Source: Ascaris suum (Eukaryota; Nematoda; Chromadorea; Rhabditida; Ascarididae). From it: a stretch of DNA of 64,000 nucleotides. Made by a program: the position numbers and the translations under genes. The stretch is from positions 1,257,214 through 1,321,213 of the forward strand of contig CM024170.1 of NCBI GenBank assembly GCA_013433145.1, in the 5' to 3' direction. This document shows, piece after piece, positions 36,940-48,900 of the stretch. The stretch's first letter is position 1, and every line of letters begins with the position of its first letter. Under the pieces are notes generated by a model. It saw only the letters and a list, made by a program, of their open reading frames with translations, did not search any database and had not been told where the DNA came from.

Positions 36940-39900
36940 GCTTTTAGGCCAGTATTATGGAGGGCGATCATCGCGAGAGTAACCATATCAGCCCTCAAAG
37001 AGAGTCTCAAGAAAATAAGGCAGCAGCAACCAACACTCCTGGTTGGTGGAATTTTTGAATAATTTATGGTGGTTTATGTGTCCGTAGATTGTGATTGATC
37101 ATCGGAATTGTTCCCCTAACGACGGAGTCAAGAATAAACGAGTATGAGCCGAATGAGATGTTTCGAGGAGATCATTTCAAAAAGTTTTTTGAGATCGTTG
37201 AAAGAACTTAGTGCTGACGTATCGGTGCATTCGAATATCTGATATAATCGTCATTTCGAACTTGTAAATGGAAAGTTTTCCGCGAATTTGGCATAATGCA
37301 TATCAGTTACCTCGAACTCACTCAGATACTCTTTCGTCCTTGCATACTTTGTGCATCTCGTTCTCGAGATAGTTGTTATGGTAACACCGTACCATAGGCA
37401 TTTGAAAATTTCTATGTATCTGACCATCCGTCTATTTTAATTTCAAATAACGAGTCACGAAATTTGTGCTGTCGAAATATTAGTGGATCGTGCCGTTAAA
37501 CAACGTCATGAACCGGAATTCCTTTTTTCTTTTTATTGTCCTTCACTTTGTCTTTAAAAGCATTTAAATACGCAGTGGCGCACTTTGAGGATACGTTCTT
37601 GTAAGGATGATTCCACCATGCATTTGGAATATTCATAGTGTGATAGCTTACCAACTGATCCGGGAATAGTACGTCGACAGCTGTGATGGCTTATCAACTG
37701 ATTTGCAAGTGATGTCGACTGCAGACCCATTGTGGCAATCTTTCTGGCCTAATTTTCATACTTATTCAAAAAGATATGTAAATTCATTTTGTGCGGACGA
37801 GTTATGCGGCTTGGAAGTATTTAAATTTGCCAACGTTGTTTCGTGGCACGATTTGTGCTTTTTCGATTATATATGTTATTTACTTTTAAAGTTGAACAGT
37901 GATTTGGAATTTCGAGGGCTAAGAAATATATTTTCTGATCATTGTCTTAAGTGTCCTTGGGGTGGAATTTCTCAAAAATGAGCCATGTTGTGACCGTCGA
38001 GTTATTCAGCGAAAGTTGTTGAAAAAGAGCATTTTTAAATTTACAGTTATGTCGTAATTCTCGATCAAGTTAGGTTATATGTGCTGGCTTGCCTTCATCT
38101 CTCTTACCCCCCCCCCTCCCCCATCTTTTTCCTTCCAACGTCTCCCTAACTATATCCTTTGTTTAGCGGCTGCAATTCTGATATCCCAAAATTGGTGCCG
38201 CTTTCGGTAATGGCAGAATGTGGGCTACAAACGGCTTTCTAGATGCGAAGAATATCCTAAATGTTTATAATTGATGTTCTGTAAACAAAGTGCGGTTTTT
38301 TTAGACACTGAATCGGAAGAGACAGTCAGTAATAAGCAGACGGCTGAAGAGAAGCCGGCGAATGAGGCGGAAGCGTGCAATGAGAGTGGTGAAGAGGAAG
38401 TTATAGATGAGCAACCACTCGGTTGGGATGCAGGTGCTGAACAGGTATGGATGTAGCAGTTTTTCTTATAGAAGGGAATTATAAGTTATGCAGATGCTGA
38501 ACAGGTACGGATGTAGGTTTTCTCAGAGAAGGAAGTTATTTGTCACTTGCTATCGTCTAGCTTAATGAGCTCTCTATTATGACGTCGTTATACGTTACTT
38601 TGAGTGCACAGCTCATATTGCTTTGTCTACCTTATTGATTGTAATACTCGCATTCGTTCTTAAATTTATTTGGCTTTTTTCTCGTTTTTTTGCATACTAT
38701 CAAAAATTATTGCTGTAGCCAAGTGGTCTTTTTTTGGTTTTTTTGGAGAGGGGGGGGGGGCAAAATATTGCTAAATTTTATTGCAATGAAATATTTCTAA
38801 TTCGTTGAGTAATTTGAGGTATACGACTATGCCTTCCTTTAAATTTTTATTGCCTCATTTTCGAATGCTCTTTTCATTTTTTAAAATACATTTGAGGAGG
38901 AATTTTGAAGTTTTGCATTGAAATGGTTTGAAGTTCAAAAAAAAAAAGAGTAATTATATATGAGAATTGTTGAATGAGCTGTCGTAAGTGAATGGCTTCA
39001 CATGAAACGAAAAAATCGCTCCACAAGAGAGAAAGTGTTCGTTGTTGGCGTTGTACGTCATCGAACGGAATGCAATAGATTGCTGCGTTGAAGTTGACCT
39101 CGTTAAAATTCGTCGAAAATACCGATTGCATTCATAAATTCTTTCTCTTGTTTTGCTTCATTGTTTTTCGTATTGATTGCCCGGCTCATATGCTGCTCAC
39201 GTGACTCACAGGGTTAATGGTTAGGATGCAAGGAAAAGCTGTTGAGATGCGTTGTGGCACCGTATATGAATCGGCATCGTGAAGTAGCCTTAGGATATGA
39301 TGGTATCATCAGAATATACGTCCGTAGGTGGGTTAGAATGAGCACTCGAGATCGCATGAAGATAGGATACTGACATCTCGAGGTTTATTGGAAACATGCT
39401 GTATCATAGGAAGAGAAACCTCGATGGGCGCAACCTCATTTTACATTGTGAGTTTACATGCACTTCCTCTTCGATGGAAGATGCCTCGATTTCTGTTTAT
39501 TTTTTGGTCTTTAGGCCTCGATTTCAGGTCTCAGTGCTGCCTCACGTTTGATAGCTTCGGACAAAAAGTGTGCACTATCTCGGAAATCAATTTTGTGCAC
39601 AAACAGCATATTTGTGCATAGAAATATGCTGTTGCTGTTTGCTATTTCTGCTGGAAGCCTCTCGTTTCTTGACGTTACAGCAGGCTTGTATAGATTAAGA
39701 GTCATGTATATATGTTTGCTTGAATGTAGTTCTTCCCAATTATGTTCAGAGTTCTACGGCCGTATACTGTGGGCATTTAGAGTTAAGCGAAGGGAATAGA
39801 GCGGCACCGTTCCTCAGCTGACTTGCAGTTTCCTCTTTTTTTCGTTGCTGATTTGTCGAAGTGGAATGTTCACCAGTGCGTCGAGTTTTTATTCTTTTCG

Positions 39901-42900
39901 ATGCAGTCACGATGTTCGCTTTCTTCGAGGAGCGAGGGAGAGGAGTTAATTGGTGAATAGTTGAACGGTTCCGATCGGTATTTTGATTGGTTCAGTTCAC
40001 TCGTGCCGGTGAATGCGATCAGTGATTATGAGCGGTGATGATGTGAAGGTTTTTTGGTGTTTTGCGAGTGGGGATTGCTTTATCGGAGATGGCAATCGTT
40101 GATGAAACCCCCATGAGCATGATACGTGCATATGCGGCCATCGCGTGTTGTGTTGCGTTTTTGCAATGCGCCACTCTTGTGTGCAGCTATTTGTCGTTGA
40201 TCGCTTTTCCTCATTCTCTAAGTGCGAATAGGATTTTCTCGAATATCTCAATTTCTCCTCTTTCCTTCGCATTAAGTAAGGCGGATTTATCGGAGGTAAG
40301 TTGAAAAATGAGAGGAAAGAAGAAACGAACTACCTTCCTGATGGTTGAATCCCTCGCGGAGCGGATCCTTGCATCGTGCAGCAGTAGGGGAAAATCGATA
40401 AAATTTTATGGAAGCAATTATGATTTAGTTTAGAAAATCGCCTGAAATAATACGACAAGACTGTATGAGACGTAACGAATGCAATGATACTGAGTTGGGG
40501 ATGGGAGTTGGTGTGCAAGCAGTGATTGACTTGGTGCTTGATGCTGGGGGAATACCTCTACAGCAGTTTCCAACGCCCTGTTTTGAACATCGCATTGGGA
40601 GATGACTCCGTTTGCTGGGGCCTAGTTGAACGTTGCATCATTTCATTTAGCTACACTAAAGTCAAGGGTAGAGATTATTGTTGTCGCATTATCTATTTAA
40701 ATATTATTTGAAGGCGAAAGAGATAGGATGGGGCGACTTGCCGCCGACAAATACGCAGACACAGACAGCATCCGACAATGGCGCATCGTCGTGGACGAAT
40801 TCAAATGAACAGACAGAGGAAAAGGTCGGTTTGGTCGAATTGTCGTCTGTAGGTCCTCAAGCAAAATCTTTAAAATCTTTAAAAGTTGGATGCTGTGTTA
40901 AATGTGGCCGAAAAAGCGTATTTGTTAAACACGAGGATGAGTGATTAAATACATCGAATTCCATTTGCGTCATGCCGTAAATGGCTCAACCGAATGATTG
41001 TGTGCATTTAAGCTGAAACTTACCTGTAAATTTTTTAATGTTGATAAAAGATATATGCATAAGGTGGAATAGAGATACCACAGGTGGATTCAGTTTGCAA
41101 ACAATTTAGCCGCTAAGAGGCTTCTAAATTTTGAAATGCTGAATGAAATATATAAACCATATGTGAACTCAACTGCATCCCTTCTCAATTTTGGCCAGAT
41201 TTCTGACTGATGATTGATGCTTCTCATTGTTGCTTCAATCTGCCTACCAAAGTGGGCAGTTAGCTGATTGAACTCATTACTTTTCTGTACCTATAGAGTC
41301 AGAATACAAAAACATTTTCAGCTTACTATGGCAGTCCTTTTGGGAACGAGTGAAAGTTAACGCTTTTTTGAGTGCAAAGCAAATGGATTTTTTAATGAGA
41401 CAACTATGAGAATTCATTCACAGCATATTGGACCACATTGAGGGTTGGGGCTGACCAAATGAAAGAAGCTTTTCCGAGACCTCGGAAACGAAATGGCTCC
41501 AAAATTTTGAAGTTCGTTTATGCAAAGATGCTGAACATTTATGCAAGACATGCCGAAATTTTTTTAAGGCGAGTGAGATACGCCGAATTTTTTGAAGATT
41601 AAGCGGAATGAGTTTCGTTTTTTTTTCATTTTTTAGTATCTAGAAAGGGGACAGTTCAACCTCAAAACTCGTCTGGGGGCATTATTTAGCGCAAGGTTAT
41701 TTTTTGGCTGTGAGTTTTATCGGCTGGCACAAGAGTATTTGTTAATCATTAATTCTAGAATTCTAGGGAACACAAAGGGTTCGTTCATGTTAGTGGGGCA
41801 TATATAAGGATGTAGGCGTATTGTGGAAATGTTGAAGTGCTAAGCTGTGCAACTGCACGATAGAACTTACTCTCTGAAGTGCAGTATTCTGTACATTGTA
41901 AGCTGACTAGGTTGCATTTTATTGATAGCTTTTAGAGAAAATCGTTTCCCCCTTGTTGCCCTCACAGCTTTGATTAAATAGGCTCTTATCGAAATGACAA
42001 GATGCATAGCGTTCACAAATTTTGTTGTACCGGCGTGATGCCATTCTTTGATGTTGTTTCAGTAAGTATTGCCAGTCGGCTGGTGTTTCTCCACACTTGT
42101 GGGCAAATAACCGTACACCTGAGAAAGGGATGTAATTAGTAATGACACAGCACGTGTTTAAATCATTCGACCGGGTAAAGATGCACCACGGTAATTTGCA
42201 TGTATGAAATTTGCTATTGGGGACCCTTATCTAATGAGTTTTACTGCATAACGTAAGTAAGCCGAGGGCATTTATGCATAGTAAGTTTATTCGCATTTTT
42301 GCACAAACTATCTGAATGCATATTTAGCAGCACAGTAGTAACACATCGAACGCGCCACGTATGAGGAGTGGACGTCGTAACAATGGTAGAAGAGCCAAAT
42401 ATACGGATGTCACTGATCAGCTAATCGGATTTGTAAGTTCTTTGATGGCTGTTTGAGGTGACTAGGCTCATGCCCTTTCACGTTGTGGCCGATCTTCTAC
42501 TTTTGCAGGAAAAGAGGGCTTAGAAAAGCGGTTCTATGTTCTACAATTCTTCAAGATTTCAAGAATACCTGGAATTTGGCTTGTTGCAAGTTTTTAGTTG
42601 CTGGAGTAGAGAAGGAATCTCGAAGAGTAAAAAAAGCAGTTCTGGGACTCGCAATATTGTCCTTATGTTCTCGTTGTTATCTCAAATTATTCACCTCCGA
42701 GGTATTTTTGATAGTGGCGTGATTTTGACTCTTTTTTGTTAATTCATAATATATCAAGGTTATTTATGCATTTGCTTTAATTAATTGTTTCCATTTTTCT
42801 TGTCGTCTCTTCTGTTCTTTGAGGATGAAGTGGAACGCTTTTTTGGGGGAAGTTGAACCAAAGTGCAAGCGTATCACGTGAGGATTGCATTATCGCTAAA

Positions 42901-45900
42901 GGCAATTTGGTTATCTCTTATGCTTTAGATGACAAATTCGTAATCGAAGAAAGCAAGTGCTACGAATACATCATTGTGGAGCCGTGTTATTAATCACCTT
43001 TTGCTACCTGAAGTTGGAGATTTGCAGAGGAGTTGGGGATTTGATGTCTGCTGCATTAGGATAAAAACTTTTCGATTGTGGTTATGCGGGTAACAGAGAG
43101 TCACACCTTTGTTTTCTTTGAAATAGCACTTTTGGTGAATTTTTGAGTATACACTCGAAGGGAAAGTAAAGAAAAAAGGTACCACAAAATTTCATTTAAG
43201 TTAACGTATAAATCTAAAAAAACTACGTTTATGGTTGAGGCTGAACTGTCAGTTCGGAGAGCGTGACACCGGTTCGCTGGAAAATGTTAGGGAGCTTCTC
43301 TCACTTACCTTTTTGGTTGACTGTGCGGACAGGTGGCCAAGGAATTGGCCAGTTGGCCGAGTTGAGACAGTTAAGCGACCGACTGAGGTGCGAACTTGTA
43401 AGATTTTGAAACACTTGGTATTTGTATATGTGGCAGACATACATGAACGACAGTTATTAAATTTTTTATCGCATAGTGAGACTAATTTAATTTGATCTGC
43501 TTGCAGAGATTTTGGATTTGTTTTATTTATTTATTTATTTGTTTACTTGTTTATTTATTTATTTATTATTGGAAAGTAGATTCGGGGCACTAAGGATCGC
43601 AGCAGTTTAGTTATAGTCCTTAGCTGTGGCTGTTCTTGGAGGCAGTGGTATGTTTTTAAGCTATTTTCAGGGAAAAAAATGAATGACCGAAGTGCAGAAA
43701 ACGTTGCAGTAAGTGAATATGTATGAGAGCAAGCTGCTTGTGGTAGACCGGTCGGTTGTACTTGACAGTATGGAATAGAGGGCTCGTTTTTCTGGAGAGA
43801 GAGAGAGTTGCACCTTATGCCTAAGTAAGTGCTCGAATATATATTGCTTATATTGGTTGGGTGGGAAACTCCATTAGAAATTGAAGGAGGAGTGGATTGG
43901 TCATCGTTTGGACACAGTATGCTTACCATCACTTGTAAAGTTTTTGAGGGCAATCGTTTTCCTATACGGGTGGGAGATGCGCTCTCTCCCTGTCTGAGAT
44001 CGGCCTGTTCTTGTACGGGGCAAGCCTTCCTAATTAAGAAGCAACCTACCTCACAATATGTAACAGTTTTAGCCTCTGATAGGAGATAAAGGTACACTGC
44101 TGCACGACTTGTCACTATTCTTTAAAAGAAAGCAACTCGAATAGTGCTGAAGAAGCAATTTTTTCGATCGAGGCAATAGTTTTTTGAGTGTTCGCATTGC
44201 GGTATTAATTTTGCATCTCACAAACAACGGATCTGTCTTGTCAGGAAATATACCGTCGACGAAAGTAACTAGTATCGCATATTGGCATAAAGCCAAAGAA
44301 TTGTTTTGAAACGGAAGTAGTTTAGTTAATTAAGGAAACAATCAGATGACCGTTTGATCTTTCTGTATCCTGTGCTTCTGTGTGGTTGGGATAGGGGAGG
44401 GCGTTGAAGCGGAAGGATTGTGATGCTCCCTCGTAGATGGCCTTTCTATGAACTCTCCAGTTTCATCATTTCTATTCGCGTCGACGAATTCCTTCATCGT
44501 CTCTTCCTCTCTTTTTCGAGCTGCACACTTTGCGCCGTCTGTAGTGCTCTATCGCAGGATTCACATTGGCGAACAGTGCTTCACCCGTGGTATGTGCGCT
44601 GCCTCTCATCGCGTCCCTGTCTTCCGGTTGTGATCATGTTGTCTACATTTACATTGACCGTGCATCGTGCACGACTTTTTTTTGTATCTTGTCATGTCAT
44701 TCTTTCTTTGCTGTGTTGGTTGACAGGTAGTGGAGAGGGGGGGGGGGATATTATTGTGGGATATTGTACAAAGTGGTGTAAATGAGCAGCGATTAAGTAT
44801 CTAAGTTATATGACTCGATGCAAGGGCTTGTTGAGAGAGACTGTGATAGTAAGGCTGATCCTTTGATCCCTTTCATCTGTCAGGCAATGAAGTACCAATT
44901 ATTTGCCTTATTATTTTGTGTTTTTGTAGTTTTCTTTTGCAAGACTCTATTATGGTGACGTCACATCTACACGTTCGTCTACTTATGTGTATGTGTATGT
45001 CTGTTTGTTGGCTGGTTCTAACTTGAACGTTTGTAGGGCAATATCCGCTAGAGGAGTAACATATCTGAGCGTGAACTTTGGAAAGATTTATTGTCATTTA
45101 AAGAAGTAAAAAATGATGTGCCTTTTGCTCGTGTTAAATTGTTATTTTCATTGATAAAGTTTATCTGTGATAGAAGGTCATTTCTGTGGGCGATTGAAGG
45201 GGTTAGCATTTGAAGCTGTTATTCTCCTTTATTGCTATGTTGTGTTAAAATGCATATTCCTGCAGCTGATCGGTTTGTTCGGATAGTCTTTCATGTGTAA
45301 ATAAATTCAAATAAAAATGGATGGGGGGGGGGGGGTCTATGAGTGCTATAAATGAAGGAATAAAGAGCGATATTGTCATAGGCTGTCAGCAGCAGTAGAG
45401 CATGAACGGTTTGTAGTGAATGTTCGCTTTCGCAGTTGAAAGGTTTCCCTGATGGTGTGTTTTCGCCGTACCGCTCTGTACCGTGTTCGCGCTTCCTTTG
45501 CGTTCAACAATCCAAAGGTGTCGCGTTGTCTCTGAATTCGATTATCCTTGAAGAAGAGAGCACTCTCACACTCTGCACTCTCCATCGTCGTTCATCTTGA
45601 CCAAGCTTTATCTGTGCCTATCAAAACATTCGCTGCATACTGTGCGGATTTCTGCATGGGACATCGTTTTTAAAAGAATCCGCTGATTACCTGCATCACA
45701 TTTATTATAATGTTTTGCATATTTGGCATCGTAATTTGACGGGGGGGGGGGAGGGGGAGGGGAGGGAGGGTGAAAATGTTGTTTACGACGAGATTGGGTG
45801 GAATAAACATCCTAGCCGTGCTCTCTTTAACGTCACCACCTAAATTTCAGATAACGCTGAATATAGCTTTCATTTTTTCTTTTTCAAAGCTTATGCGCAT

Positions 45901-48900
45901 TTTGCACTTTTCACCTCGTCGTCGTTTCCGTCTTCGCGTGTCTTTGGAATGAGCTCGCCGTTTCTAATCACACTTTTGAATGCGTTGCTCTTCCTCCTTC
46001 TTTTTTCTCTCATAATATTGATTGTTGTCGTTGATTCACAGCCATGCGATGAATATTGCAAACAAACGTTGTTGATTTCGAAAATCGATAATGCATTCCA
46101 CATTAATATTCCTATGGGCAACTGTAATAATGAATTACCTTTCTTACCTGAATTACCCGAATTATCAGCAATCAGTGCAGGTTATTTATAAGGAGCGATT
46201 TCAAAGGTTTTTAGTCGGAATCATGTAGTTGTCGAATATTCCACCTCTTTTAGTGCAGCAGGGACATTACAATTTATAACATCTTAGCAGCTTTGTGGAC
46301 TCGTAAATTCTTATCCTTCTTTCATTGATATCCGATTCAGTTCTGCAAAATCTTTTCATTCGTATTTATCTTTTATTCGCAAGTTTTGATGTGCATGATG
46401 ACGTCATCGACAGTTTGAGAGTGCATCGTGTCGTTTATTTGCTCGAATTTGGAGCGTCTGACTAGAGTTTAAATATCGAAGTTTAAGGTGTCAGATGATA
46501 GAGAACTATGAGGCGAAGTGTCACCTCACATGTAACTTTTTTTTGCTTCATTGATCGATGCGTTCATAACGAGGCGATCCACTTCGAACCTAACACATTG
46601 TAATTTCTCTTTTTTTTTGAAATATTTGTTGTGGCGTACGTGTGAAATATTTTATGAGCATATGATCGTATTATTTTTAACTGATCGGACAGCGATTCAA
46701 TATTGGATTCATTTCTAGAAACCTCTTTACGATTTCTGGATTGTCTCGATTGTTATGTGATCGATTATGAGTTTTAAATCTTGTGTTGAAGTCATGGAAA
46801 TCTCGCTACTTAAGCGTCCTTGTAGGCGAGCTTTCCTCTGAAGTGTCGCACGCTGGTGGGAATTGAGGGTAGCATTTTATTCGTTTGTCATTTCAAAGTC
46901 CTATTTCCGGTTTTCTTTTTTTCAAATATAGGCGCTCAACTAGAGTAATATTCGAAACGAAGGGGTGGTAGGAAGGAAGGTGGTGCTGTGTTTTGTGGCG
47001 GCAGGTGGGTTAAAAGTTATGGTGTAGACAGTCTCTGCAATGCCAGTCGTTTTGGGGAATGGGCTGCTGCAATTTTTTGGATTTTAAGGATATTTCTTGT
47101 GAATGTTTCCTAGCAGGTAGACAGCAAGTAAAACAGAGAAGCTTTACACAGAAGTTTATGAGGGACGCGAGATGTGGGGTGTCCTCAGGTCTCAGGTTTT
47201 AGCCAAATAGGCTTTCGGCAGATTAGGATCAAAGGAAATAAAGAGGTAAGAAGGAAGAATAAGCGGAGGTGTAAATGAAATAAAGGAGTCGGTACTGAGG
47301 TGGGAGGGAGGGATAATGAAGTCATGCGAAGGATGTGAAGTTTGTGCTTCGAGTGCACAGTGATTGCGGTTATGTGCCCTCCGAGTGGATCGCTTTTTGT
47401 TTGCTTGTGCGTTGTGTGTGTGCGAGTTGGCAATATGCCAGCTAGGCACCGCCCTAGCGGCCAACGAATGCGCCAGATAGTCGTGCTTGACCCTGTGTGT
47501 TGTTCACTTCGATCGACATCGCCGGAATCCTTTCCCTCCCCGATTGTCTCTCTCTCTCTTTCTTTCTTTAATTCTCTCTATTTTGTGACATTTTTGCGAC
47601 GCCCCAAATATCTGATCGCATTTCAGCTGCAATAGGCAGCATATCATCGGGTATTACATCTCTTATCACTGTATGATATATTGTATGCATTTAGGCACAA
47701 TTCAGATAGACGGTTTTTGGATGCCGAGGTTAATTGGGGGGATGCGTCACTTTTGTCGGTGGATATTTGAGCTATCTCACAAGGACTACGAGTTATACTC
47801 TTATATGCTGCATTTTTCTTTTGAAGCTGCAAGTGATTACCGGGCGTATTTCGTGAGGTAATAAAAGTACGCACAAATTTCTTGAAAGCTTGATATTAAG
47901 GTGCAATATTTAATGATTATTTTCATGTGGTTGAGTGCGAGTTGTGCATGAAGTGACAGGTTGAAAAGCGATTGCTAATTCTTTTTTCTGTGCCGTCGCG
48001 AGAGGTGCATTTGAGCTGGGAAGAGTGGATGTGCTCAGTTTTGCTAGGAAAATGTGGAATATTAGCGTCGTAAATTTTCCTCTAAAATAGCGTTCGAATT
48101 AATGTAATTCCTTGAGATTGGTTGTTGAACGCACTTGATTTATATTGAAATCTTCAAAAAGCAATAAAATGAATCGCGATTTTTTATGGTGTTGAGGTGA
48201 ACATTGCTCACTTTTTGTTTGTAGTTGTTATGTCTTTTTTTAGGGAGAAGATTGTTGATTTTGCATCTAAAAGTTATCTCTTTCCCCAGGTAGAGAGTAC
48301 CTCTTTCGAAGTCATTTTGAACAACTTACCCATCTCTGGAGTTAGAATAGGTAGATTGTTCTTAAAGGGAATCATCCATGAATGGAGGGCGGCCTTCCCA
48401 TTTATGTCTCTTCAAAGCTTGAAGGAGCTTGTGGAAGACGCTTCCTGAATGTAATGTTCTTCCTTCGAGAACTGCTAAGAAAATATGCTCGATGTTTTGT
48501 GTTCAACGGGATAAGGTATTCTTGCACATCACTGTTGATCTCTAGCATATCGGAAGGCACTTTTCTTAGGTATTGTCCTTTGATATCCTTCTGAATGCTA
48601 GTTACGGTTTAATGTGTCAATGTCTAGATAGGGTGAAGCAGCAATCCTTGCATCCCAGAGCCACACTTTGGATCGTGGGTTCATTTGTTCGAGCTTAGGC
48701 TGAATAATTAGTTGTTTCCTGCATACCGTTTATACGACACTTTCAAGATATCACCATTAAAGTGGCATTATGAAGTGTTCAGTTATTTGGCTGTTTGGAG
48801 TTTTCATGCCGGCTTCGTTTCCATTCCTTAAATGTGCATCACTGAAGTTGTCTCAGTGAGGAAGAACTGAAAGACTCTCTCTCTGTCTCTCTATGAAACT

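Noticed and set aside
43235..43495. Plus-strand ORF starting MRLNCQFGERDTG
   Set aside because: Open on both strands, no splice sites that fit the flanking exons, no recognisable motif.
44420..44785. 121-codon plus-strand ORF
   Set aside because: Cys/Ser/Leu-rich composition typical of T/C-rich intron DNA; it crosses a mono-G tract.
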